A DNA stretch of 64,000 nt from contig NZ_JACHCE010000003.1 in NCBI RefSeq assembly GCF_014200605.1, positions 186,001 to 250,000 on the forward strand, in the 5' to 3' direction. A program made the position numbers and the translations under genes. The notes under the pieces are model-generated. The model had not been told where the DNA came from. It saw only the letters and a list, made by a program, of their open reading frames with translations, and did no database searches. The stretch is from Pedobacter cryoconitis (GTDB taxonomy: Bacteria; Bacteroidota; Bacteroidia; Sphingobacteriales; Sphingobacteriaceae). Of this stretch, positions 26,538 through 33,910 are shown in pieces; the stretch's first letter is position 1, and each line of letters opens with the position of its first letter.

Positions 26538-29051
26538 TCAGTTAATTTTCTGATCTACCAACTGCATCAATAAGCTGAGTTTTTTGATTAGAAGCGTCAG
26601 CTTTTCCTGATGTACAGCATCAATTTCCTGTATTTCAGCAAGCTCTATTTCCATTTTCCTGAATTCTGCAGCCAGTTGTCCCGAACCCATTTGTGCGGTT
26701 CTTCCTGCTATCCGGTGAACAATTAACCTCGCCAGTGGCTGATCGTTTGTGCTCATACTTTGCTGCAATTCAACCATATCATGCTGACAGTCTTCTTTAA
26801 ACCGGTTCAGAATTTTCAGTAACAGCTCCTCATCTCCAAAAGTCATCTTTTCTACCATCGCAGTATCTAAAGCGATGTCAGAGAAATCATCAGTTTCAGT
26901 GATTTCTTTCTGGTCCGCTGGTTTTGTACTGCTAAAAACAGCCAGCAGGTCATTTTCACGGAACGGTTTCATAATTAATCCGTCAAATCCTTGTTTTAAG
27001 ACCGATTCCAGCTCTTCAGGGAGTACCTGGGCAGTCATTGCATAGATCTTTACATCCGATGGGATCTTAGCCTTCATCCGTCTGCAAAGCTCCGCACCTG
27101 AAATCTCTGGCATACGCATATCCATCAGGATATATTTAACTTTAGGGTCCCAGGCCGCAGCCAGTAAATCTGCAGGTGAATTGAAACATAAATGATCAAT
27201 ATGTTTCTTCGTGAAAATAATCTGGCACAAATCCAGAATTAACTGGTCGTCGTCTACTACCCAAACCTTATCTTTAACATATACTTTTTCACTGATCAAT
27301 GGAATATGTTGTTCTCCAACCGGCGCAGCAGCAATCCCAAAGGTTAGATAAACAGTAAAAGTACTTCCTTCTCCCGGCTTACTCTTCACATAAATACGAC
27401 CGTCCTGGTTTTCTACCAATGATTTAATAATAGTCAGTCCAAGCCCTGCACCTGCTTTATTAATCACTTCTTTATCGGCCGAATCAATCTGCTCAAATTC
27501 ATTAAAAACCCGGTTACTTTCTTCTTCCGTCAAACCAATTCCTGTATCTTTTACCATAAAAGTAAAGTGCAGGTTATCGGATTGCCGCTTGTAAAAAACA
27601 CTCAGCAATACCTGACCGGTTTGTGTAAACTTAATCGCATTGCTCAACAGGTTATATAAAATCTGTTTAAGCCTGAAAGCATCTCCCATTACAAAATCAA
27701 CACCATGCAGCTCCATTTCTGTCTGCATTTCAAGTTTTTTCTGCTCTGCCTGAGGCTTCATGATCGTAATCACTTCTTCCAGAAGCTCACTAATATTAAA
27801 CGGTTTTTGCTGGAAAGTGAATTTACCTGATATGATCCGGTTATAATCAAGAATTTCATTTACGATCTGCAATAAATGTTCTGAAGAATGATAGATTGCA
27901 TCTATATCTTTTAATTTAGGATGCTCCTGATGTCTGATAATTTCAGCATAACCGATAATAGATTGCAAAGGTGTCCTTATTTCATGGCTCATATTGGACA
28001 GGAACCGCTGTTTGGCCATACCATGGTACTCAGCCTCATCTCTCGCTGCTTCCAGTTCTTTCCTGTAGAGATTACTTTTAGTAATATCTGTCAGAATCAG
28101 GTATAATAATACCACAGTCAACAGGAAAAAGCCAATCATAATAAAGCTGATCCTTGTAATCCCCGTATTGACAACTGCTTTAGCTTCTACCCCATTCTGC
28201 TCGATCTGTGTAACGACCTCACTTTCTACTTTTCTTAAAATATCAAGCATCTGACGGATAAGCACTTCATTTGCACTGGCAAGCGTGGCCTCCCTGTCCA
28301 GAAAACGGGCACTTTTTAACTGTTGTTCTTTGGCTATGCTTCGCAATGATTTCTCTAAACCTTTTGCAATTACGGTCTCTCCGGCTAAAGCAATCGTATC
28401 CCTTTTTATCTTTTCTTCATTGGTCACCTGGTAAGACTTGTCCTCTTCTTCCTTTTTCTTACTGAACAAACGGTTAAAAAAGCCTTTACGCTGTTTCGAC
28501 TCATCTACCGGAAGTATGGTCACCGTAGAAGTCTTTTTTTCAGTAGTCACAATAGTACTATCCTGCTGCTGCGGCCCTTTATTGACCATTTCATTCAGCT
28601 TTTGAACCTCCTGGGTAAATGATTTATTATTAACCAGTCCTTCTCTGACTTTCAGGTAATTGATGAACTGTTTATCTCTTTGAACCAATAGCTTTTCTAT
28701 TGATTTTATTCTGTTTAGCTGAACAGAATCCGTACTATACATTCCTCCTAAAGAATCAAGCATTCCCCTGAGCTGACCGGACTGTTTAAAGAAGTTACCG
28801 TAATTTCCCGGAGAATTAAAGGCCAGGTTTCTTTGCTGCTGGTCCAGGCTGGCTACTTTTCTGGAAACCTTATTCACCAGTCGTAATTTGGCATTAGGTG
28901 TTGATATTGTATCTACGGTATTCAGCATTTCATCAAAAGCAATCTTACTAACTCCCCATGCTAAAAAAAGGGCAAAAAAGGCAAGTACGAAACCGATTAT
29001 AATTTTGCCTTTAGCATCACTCAGAAAACTTTTACGGGAAACATCTGTCAT
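26538..29051 (-). CDS. Hybrid sensor histidine kinase with receiver and Hpt domains
   Basis: An 837-residue membrane kinase. TM1 is about 16-34 and TM2 about 301-322, with a periplasmic region of about 265 residues that is mostly helical and carries a Lys/Glu-rich insert near 186-207. The HisKA domain has H356 in MSHEIRTPL. The ATPase domain has N (LLSNAIKFT), G1 (KDTGIGL) and G2 (GAGLGLTI) boxes. A receiver (ILMDMRMPEISG) and a C-terminal Hpt domain (VHRIAGRTAQMG) complete an internal His-Asp-His relay that needs an external receiver. The sigma-54 regulator next door can supply it. The insert makes the periplasmic region unusual for its lysine density. Confidence 0.92.
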   Translation of the reverse strand: MTDVSRKSFLSDAKGKIIIGFVLAFFALFLAWGVSKIAFDEMLNTVDTISTPNAKLRLVNKVSRKVASLDQQQRNLAFNSPGNYGNFFKQSGQLRGMLDSLGGMYSTDSVQLNRIKSIEKLLVQRDKQFINYLKVREGLVNNKSFTQEVQKLNEMVNKGPQQQDSTIVTTEKKTSTVTILPVDESKQRKGFFNRLFSKKKEEEDKSYQVTNEEKIKRDTIALAGETVIAKGLEKSLRSIAKEQQLKSARFLDREATLASANEVLIRQMLDILRKVESEVVTQIEQNGVEAKAVVNTGITRISFIMIGFFLLTVVLLYLILTDITKSNLYRKELEAARDEAEYHGMAKQRFLSNMSHEIRTPLQSIIGYAEIIRHQEHPKLKDIDAIYHSSEHLLQIVNEILDYNRIISGKFTFQQKPFNISELLEEVITIMKPQAEQKKLEMQTEMELHGVDFVMGDAFRLKQILYNLLSNAIKFTQTGQVLLSVFYKRQSDNLHFTFMVKDTGIGLTEEESNRVFNEFEQIDSADKEVINKAGAGLGLTIIKSLVENQDGRIYVKSKPGEGSTFTVYLTFGIAAAPVGEQHIPLISEKVYVKDKVWVVDDDQLILDLCQIIFTKKHIDHLCFNSPADLLAAAWDPKVKYILMDMRMPEISGAELCRRMKAKIPSDVKIYAMTAQVLPEELESVLKQGFDGLIMKPFRENDLLAVFSSTKPADQKEITETDDFSDIALDTAMVEKMTFGDEELLLKILNRFKEDCQHDMVELQQSMSTNDQPLARLIVHRIAGRTAQMGSGQLAAEFRKMEIELAEIQEIDAVHQEKLTLLIKKLSLLMQLVDQKIN

Positions 29052-29101
29052 TTGCTGGTTTTGATAATATCCGTAAAGATAACAATGATCAAAAGAATTT
29101 G

Positions 29102-29701
29102 TTACACGATTGTCCTGAAGGTTAAGTTTATCCTTGGACGGGCAACCTTAGTTGTTTTGGGTAAAGCGTGTAACCAATGGCTTTGCGTCGCTCCTTTCAT
29201 CACCAGTAAACTCCCATTTTCCAACAGTACCGACAGTGCTTGTTTCGTGCTTTTGTGCTTAAAGGCAAATTTGCGTTCAGCACCAAAACTTAAAGAAGCA
29301 ATGGTGGTATTCCTCCCCAGTGATTTTTCATCATCACTGTGCCATGCCATCCCTTCATTGCCATCATGATATAAATTAAGCAGACAGGAATTAAATTGAG
29401 TACCGCTCAACTGCTCTACCACCTGTTTCAGGGCCAGCAAATCTTCAGTCCATAACAAGGCATGTTTGGTGGTATTAGAGTAAGTATAGGCATATTCAGC
29501 ATCCCCATACCAGGCTACTTTCCTTTTAGTGTTGATATGTTTCCCGAAAATAATTGCTTCATCATTCTTCCAGACGATATCTTCTAACAGCCGCTGTAAA
29601 TAATAAGCAAGCCTGCCGGAACTGATTACCTGCCCGTAATAAATCACTTCCCCGTCATAGGGCAATAAGTTTAAAGGCTTTTCTGTACTGAATAAATCCA
29701 T
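29102..29701 (-). CDS. alkB: AlkB-type DNA dealkylase (2-oxoglutarate/Fe(II) oxygenase)
   Basis: A 199-residue AlkB-family enzyme that oxidatively removes methyl groups such as 1-methyladenine and 3-methylcytosine from DNA. Iron ligands are H121 and D123 (MAWHSDDE) and H178 (HALPKT). The 2-oxoglutarate arginines are in RINLTFR (R190, R196). It is the last of four tightly spaced repair genes and overlaps the Ada sensor-domain gene by 31 bases. Confidence 0.93.
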   Translation of the reverse strand: MDLFSTEKPLNLLPYDGEVIYYGQVISSGRLAYYLQRLLEDIVWKNDEAIIFGKHINTKRKVAWYGDAEYAYTYSNTTKHALLWTEDLLALKQVVEQLSGTQFNSCLLNLYHDGNEGMAWHSDDEKSLGRNTTIASLSFGAERKFAFKHKSTKQALSVLLENGSLLVMKGATQSHWLHALPKTTKVARPRINLTFRTIV

Positions 29702-29925
29702 TCTTTATATAAATTTCTTTTACAATTTCCGCATGGGCGGAACCCGTTAGAGACCGCTTCTTTTTCATCTGTAAAAAAGACCCTGTTTACCCGCTTCATC
29801 CTTTTTCCGCTTTTACAGTTCAGACATCCGTAGATTTTCAGTTTTTCATTTCCACCGATGGTGATTATACCCTTTCTGATTAATTTTCTGAGGTCTTGAT
29901 CACTGGTTAATATATGCCTGATCAT
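29671..29925 (-). CDS. Stand-alone Ada metal-binding (methylphosphotriester sensor) domain
   Basis: An 84-residue protein matching only the N-terminal zinc domain of Ada: a CxxC pair (C34, C37), the RVFF..EAV..GFRPC.NC segment, and the second CxxC pair (C65, C68). In E. coli Ada the first pair is CxxxC (C38, C42), with C38 accepting the methyl group from phosphotriesters and turning on DNA binding. Here the domain is separate from the AraC/methyltransferase protein two genes upstream. The start is 1 base after the oxygenase gene and the end overlaps alkB, so translational coupling is likely. Confidence 0.85.
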   Translation of the reverse strand: MIRHILTSDQDLRKLIRKGIITIGGNEKLKIYGCLNCKSGKRMKRVNRVFFTDEKEAVSNGFRPCGNCKRNLYKEWIYSVQKSL

Positions 29926-29926
29926 C

Positions 29927-30640
29927 TTAAGTTAATGCATCATGAAATATAATGCCTACGGCATAACGTTCACCCTGATGTACTTCACTGACACCATGTT
30001 TCATCTTCATCTGATAGTATCCTTTACTGCCTTTTGCAGGTCTGAAATTAGTAGTAAACATCAGCATATCACCTTTACGCGGTTTCAATACAATTGCTTT
30101 AGACTGCGCCCTTGGATTTTGCTGAGTTAGCACAAACTCACCCCCGTCATAATCTTCTCCAGGTTCATTTAAGAATAAAACCAATTGAATTGGAAAGTAA
30201 AGATCTCCATAAAGATCCTGATGTAAAGTATTATATCCCCCCTGTCCATATTTCAAAATAAGTACGGTTGCTTTAGTTTGCCCCTGCTGTTCACAAAGAT
30301 TCAGCAGTTCTTCATGTACAAGGGGATACTGATTATCTATTTGGAGAACCCTCATCCAGGTATTCGCTATTGGTGCAAGGCGGGGATAGATTTGTGTTCT
30401 GATGGACTGAATCAATGCAGGCAATGGATAATTGAAATATTTATATTCTCCAAGACCAAAACGATATCTTTCCATGACAACGGTTTTACGATAGCCCTCC
30501 GGATTCTGATAATTATGGATCAGCGCTGAACAATCTGCTGCTGTCAGGATATTTTCAATAATAGCATAACCTTTATCATGCATACTTTCTGTTACCTGCT
30601 GCCAGTCAGCGGCATTTATTTTTTCATCAATTGTCTTCAT
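29927..30640 (-). CDS. 2-oxoglutarate/Fe(II) oxygenase of the DNA-damage type
   Basis: A 237-residue oxygenase with iron ligands H140 and D142 (LHQDLYGD) and H215 (MKHGV), and R225 as the likely 2-oxoglutarate contact. The overall pattern (YGQGGYNTLHQDLYGDLYFP, then LKPRKGDMLMFTTNFRP) fits the oxygenase family annotated for damaged DNA that clusters with Ada genes. It lies 1 base from the genes on each side. The exact lesion repaired is not determinable here. Confidence 0.85.
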   Translation of the reverse strand: MKTIDEKINAADWQQVTESMHDKGYAIIENILTAADCSALIHNYQNPEGYRKTVVMERYRFGLGEYKYFNYPLPALIQSIRTQIYPRLAPIANTWMRVLQIDNQYPLVHEELLNLCEQQGQTKATVLILKYGQGGYNTLHQDLYGDLYFPIQLVLFLNEPGEDYDGGEFVLTQQNPRAQSKAIVLKPRKGDMLMFTTNFRPAKGSKGYYQMKMKHGVSEVHQGERYAVGIIFHDALT

Positions 30641-30641
30641 C

Positions 30642-31490
30642 TTATCCTTCTTTAGCTGTCATTGCCGCTTCCCATCCAATTATAGCCGTTTTACGGGTAC
30701 TGCCCCAATGATAACCACCAAAAGCACCTGTTGACTGAATAATACGGTGACAAGGAATTAAAAAAGCAACCGGGTTAGCCCCTATTGCTGTACCGACAGC
30801 TCTTGAAGCAGTTGGCATACCTATATTTTTAGCTACAGCTCCATAAGTAGTTAACTGACCTGCCGGGATCTTCAATAAGGTTTCCCATACTTTCAACTGG
30901 AAGTCTGTTCCTTTTAAATGCAGCTTAATTTCACTGATCTTTTCCCAGTCATGTGTAAATATGTAAAGGGCATTTTGCTGAATCGCGTCAGCAATCTGTT
31001 TATAGGCAGCGTTGGGGAATTTAGTTTTCAGAACATCCAGTCCGGTTGCTGCATCATCAGCAAAAGCGATATGACAAATTCCTTTGGATGTAGAGGCCAC
31101 AAGGATATTTCCAAAAGGGGTTTCAGCAAAACTATAGTTGATCACCAGGTTCTCTCCACCATTTTTATATTCCCCGGGCGTCATCCCTTCGATATTAACA
31201 AATAAGTCATGTAACCTGCTGGTTCCTGAAAGACCAGTTTCGAATGCAGTTTCAAAAAGTGTTGCCTGATTTTCTTTCAGCATCTTTTTGGCATGTTCTA
31301 TAGTCAGATACTGTAGAAATTTTTTAGGGCTTACGCCTGCCCATTCTGTAAATAACCGCTGAAAATGAAAAGGGCTTAGATTTATTTTTTCAGCTACTTC
31401 TTCCAGACCGGGCTGTGTTTTAAAGTTGCCATTGAGATAACTGATTGCTTCGGCAATACGGCTATAATTAGTTTCTTCCTGTGCTTTCAT
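30642..31490 (-). CDS. ada: AraC-type regulator fused to O6-methylguanine-DNA methyltransferase (Ada lacking its N-terminal sensor)
   Basis: A 282-residue protein. Residues 5-108 are an AraC/XylS DNA-binding domain (FHFQRLFTEWAGVSPKKFLQ). Residues 115-185 are the Ogt N-terminal ribonuclease-like domain. Residues 193-278 are the methyltransferase domain with the active cysteine C247 in PCHR. It removes methyl groups from O6-methylguanine by suicide transfer and should control the operon. The Ada zinc domain normally at the N-terminus is absent, but it is encoded separately at 29,671-29,925. It is first in the operon. Confidence 0.93.
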   Translation of the reverse strand: MKAQEETNYSRIAEAISYLNGNFKTQPGLEEVAEKINLSPFHFQRLFTEWAGVSPKKFLQYLTIEHAKKMLKENQATLFETAFETGLSGTSRLHDLFVNIEGMTPGEYKNGGENLVINYSFAETPFGNILVASTSKGICHIAFADDAATGLDVLKTKFPNAAYKQIADAIQQNALYIFTHDWEKISEIKLHLKGTDFQLKVWETLLKIPAGQLTTYGAVAKNIGMPTASRAVGTAIGANPVAFLIPCHRIIQSTGAFGGYHWGSTRKTAIIGWEAAMTAKEG

Positions 31491-31569
31491 TGCTTCTGTA
31501 ATTGATTTGACTCTACAAAAATAGAGACCGGAATAAGCTTTAACTACCCGAAACTTGCTATTTTAAAGA

Positions 31570-32124
31570 CTATTTACTGCCGGTAGCTTTATTCAGTTCT
31601 TTCATATACAAATTATAGACCGCAATATAAGTCAGGTTATGATAAGCAGGATTGGCAATGAACTGCTTGAAATCATCAATATCATTTTGCGTAAAACCCA
31701 TCATTACAAAAAATGGCTGGGCAAGGTCCCATTCTGCCAGGTTTACCTTTCTGTTTTCCAGATTTCTATATAACTGCAGTGATTCTATAAACTGACGATA
31801 GTCTTGTGTTGTTTTAAATTCATGCATAAAATCGATCATGGTCCGATAGGTAGCTGGTTTTCCTTCGTCCATTGCAGTATGTAAAAATGCAGAAAGTACA
31901 GATCCTTTTAATATCATACTATCTACCTCTGCATAATCCCCGCAATGTTTTAATATTTCAATATCCCTCAAAAAAAGAGAATCTGTTTGTACCACCTGAT
32001 GTTTGGCAAAATAAGGTTCCTGATCCAGCACCTGGTTACAGTCAATCTTGTTCTGTCCAAAAGAGATACCTTTTACTCCAAAAAGTATGCTGATCAATAG
32101 TGTGTAAAAAATATATTTCTTCAT
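31570..32124 (-). CDS. Exported protein of unknown function
   Basis: A 184-residue protein with a signal peptide ending near residue 23 (ISFGQ). The mature part is largely helical, with two cysteines near the start of the mature chain (DCNQ and KHCGDY), aromatic-rich motifs (NLEWDLAQ-like NLAEWDLAQPFFVMMGF) and a helical C-terminus. I recognise no family. It is divergent from the first double-glycine precursor gene and shares its upstream region. It has no membrane segment besides the signal, so it is not an obvious immunity protein. Confidence 0.7.
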   Translation of the reverse strand: MKKYIFYTLLISILFGVKGISFGQNKIDCNQVLDQEPYFAKHQVVQTDSLFLRDIEILKHCGDYAEVDSMILKGSVLSAFLHTAMDEGKPATYRTMIDFMHEFKTTQDYRQFIESLQLYRNLENRKVNLAEWDLAQPFFVMMGFTQNDIDDFKQFIANPAYHNLTYIAVYNLYMKELNKATGSK

Positions 32125-32371
32125 AAAAAATAGCCCGCAAAACGCCTACAAGGTAATAAATTCCGGAAGTTCATGGCCTGCCTCCCTGCAGAATTTTATC
32201 CGGCCTGATCACCATCCTTAATAATGAATAAACTGAATAAAGGCTCAGACATCAGGTATTTTTTCAGAAAAAGGCTTTTATTAGCCCAAAAAGCCTATTC
32301 TTAAATGATAAAATCAGGTTTATCCTGTTTTCCATTATTTATCCCCGCAATGTTTTTAACTTCTTATTATC

Positions 32372-32379
32372 TATTTTCG
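32372..32379 (+). promoter_or_regulatory. Predicted -7 box of the first double-glycine precursor
   Basis: TATTTTCG fits the Bacteroidota -7 element TAnnTTTG with one change. It ends exactly 7 bases before the conserved leader element. The second precursor has TACTTTCG at the same distance. No strong -33 TTG is visible. Confidence 0.5.
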
Positions 32380-32386
32380 ATCCAGC

Positions 32387-32432
32387 GTTTGACCAAAGAG
32401 GCGTATCCTGAAAAGCCTTAAATGAGTAGGGA
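32387..32432 (+). repeat. Conserved 5' leader element, copy 1
   Basis: The element starts GTTTGACCAA and continues AGAGGCGTATCCTGAAAAGC, then CTTAAATGAGTAGGGA. Copy 2 at 36,284-36,330 matches it with few changes and one indel; the 20-mer GGCGTATCCTGAAAAGCCTT is exact in both. It begins where transcription is predicted to start, so it is probably a transcribed leader. Confidence 0.75.
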
Positions 32433-32455
32433 CGTATTTGTAACAATCTGATATT

Positions 32456-32662
32456 ATGAAAAAATTAGAGTTAAACAAAATGGATGTTCAGGAAATGAGC
32501 AAAACAGAAATGTTAAACACCGAAGGCGGTAGTTTACTTGGTGGTGTAGTGGATCTCCTTAATGGGCTATTTGGGGGAGTAAACACGCTATTAACCAATG
32601 TTGTTGGTACGCTGAATAAGCTTCTTGGCCCACTCATCAATATCGGCATAGGTCCTCTTTAA
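32456..32662 (+). CDS. Double-glycine leader peptide precursor 1 (bacteriocin-like)
   Basis: A 68-residue precursor. The 25-residue leader (MKKLELNKMDVQEMSKTEML, then NTEGG) is acidic or amphipathic and ends in GG, the cleavage signal for C39 peptidases. The 43-residue core begins SLLGGVVDLLNGLFGGV and is hydrophobic and glycine-rich. It has GxxxG spacing, no cysteine, one Asp and one Lys. This fits an unmodified membrane-active peptide or secreted signal. Two similar precursors follow at 36,356 and 36,664. It is directly upstream of the HlyD and ABC exporter genes, with a hairpin between. Confidence 0.8.
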   Translation: MKKLELNKMDVQEMSKTEMLNTEGGSLLGGVVDLLNGLFGGVNTLLTNVVGTLNKLLGPLINIGIGPL

Positions 32663-32688
32663 AAAATTAGAATTCTACATTCTTAACG

Positions 32689-32722
32689 ATAACCGTTATG
32701 CCATTTTTAGCATAACGGTTAT
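32689..32722 (+). terminator. Hairpin between precursor 1 and the exporter genes
   Basis: A perfect 13-bp stem ATAACCGTTATGC/GCATAACGGTTAT with an 8-base loop is followed by TTTATATA. It lies 15 bases before the HlyD start and could act as a partial terminator or mRNA stabiliser so that precursor is made in excess. Confidence 0.75.
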
Positions 32723-32737
32723 TTTATATAAGCCAGT

Positions 32738-33910
32738 ATGTCTCTGTCTACTTACTCCATTGAAACCATATCAAGCAATTCCATTGTTTACCGGTCAAAA
32801 ATCGGTAAGCCAAGCCAGCTTATTTATATCGTTACTGTGCTTGCTATTCTATTGACATTCGCAGCATTACCTTTTATTAAGACACCTATCAGTGTAAAAA
32901 GTACAGGACTTTTACAATCTTCTATGGAGAAAACCGAACTGACCGTTCCTGTTAACGGCAGGATTATTCAGCTTGAATTAAAAGATAACAAAAAAATAAA
33001 GCAGGGGGATATTCTCTTAGTGATCGATGCCTCTGCCCCTAAAAAACAAGATGCCCTGGTACAAACAAGGCAGGAACAAATCAGTGAATTTCTACAGGAC
33101 CTTAACAAACTGTTAGTTTACCTGCAGTGGAACGGATATAGCTATCCTAATCCCAAAACCGGCCAGTATACCGCAGCCTGGCAGGAATTTGCACAGGAGT
33201 CTGAAAATTCAAGAATTGCAAAAGAACAGACCGAGACCACCTTTAACAGGTACAGTAAATTGTACCACAACAAGGTGGTCACAGAATCCGAATACGAAAA
33301 ATATAAATTTGAAAAAGAACAGGCAGCCTCAGCCTATCTGATGGTAAGTACCAAGTATAAAACAAAATGGCAGACGGAAGCAAATCAGTTCAGAAATGAA
33401 TTGCGTCAGCTTTCAAGTCAGCAGGTAGACCTGAATGAACAGAAAAAACAATACACCTTGAGGGCACCGATCAGCGGTTCAGTACAAAACCTTTCTGGTA
33501 TACAAAAAGGGACTTATGTATTTGCTAATCAGAAAATCGGGGAAATATCACCAGATACAAATATTACCGCCTTTTGTTATGTCAGACCTGCCGACATAGG
33601 GCTCATCAAAAAAGGTCAGGAAGTCCGTTTCCAGGTAGACGCCTTTAACTACAATCAATGGGGCCTGGCCACAGGTAAAGTACTCGATATATCAGATGAT
33701 ATCATCATTATCAATAACAACCAGCCCGTGTTTAAAGTGAGATGTAATCTGACCAGAAATTATTTAGTGCTCAAAAATGGCTATAAAGGATATTTAAAGA
33801 AGGGAATGGATTTCACTGCACGTTTTACCGTAACTGAACGCAGTTTATATCAATTACTTTATGATAAAGTAGATGACTGGGTGAATCCTAATGTAAGCGA
33901 CAAAATATGA
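32738..33910 (+). CDS. HlyD-family membrane fusion protein of peptide exporter
   Basis: A 390-residue periplasmic adaptor. One membrane anchor lies at about 30-50, followed by a lipoyl-like beta segment (LTVPVNGRIIQLELKDNKKI), a long coiled-coil hairpin (about 105-240, rich in Q/E/K), a second lipoyl half (YTLRAPISGSVQ) and a beta-barrel end. It should connect the C39-ABC exporter to an outer-membrane channel, which is not encoded here. Its stop overlaps the start of the exporter gene by 4 bases, so the two are translationally coupled. Confidence 0.9.
   Translation: MSLSTYSIETISSNSIVYRSKIGKPSQLIYIVTVLAILLTFAALPFIKTPISVKSTGLLQSSMEKTELTVPVNGRIIQLELKDNKKIKQGDILLVIDASAPKKQDALVQTRQEQISEFLQDLNKLLVYLQWNGYSYPNPKTGQYTAAWQEFAQESENSRIAKEQTETTFNRYSKLYHNKVVTESEYEKYKFEKEQAASAYLMVSTKYKTKWQTEANQFRNELRQLSSQQVDLNEQKKQYTLRAPISGSVQNLSGIQKGTYVFANQKIGEISPDTNITAFCYVRPADIGLIKKGQEVRFQVDAFNYNQWGLATGKVLDISDDIIIINNNQPVFKVRCNLTRNYLVLKNGYKGYLKKGMDFTARFTVTERSLYQLLYDKVDDWVNPNVSDKI

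Noticed and set aside
31570..32124. Exported protein as immunity factor for the peptides
   Set aside because: It is on the opposite strand with its own start, has no membrane helix besides the signal peptide, and lacks the shared leader element.
32305..32419. 38-codon plus-strand ORF upstream of precursor 1, somewhat hydrophobic
   Set aside because: It spans the predicted promoter and the conserved leader element, and the copy-2 region carries a stop codon in the corresponding frame. The conservation is of nucleotides, not of a peptide.
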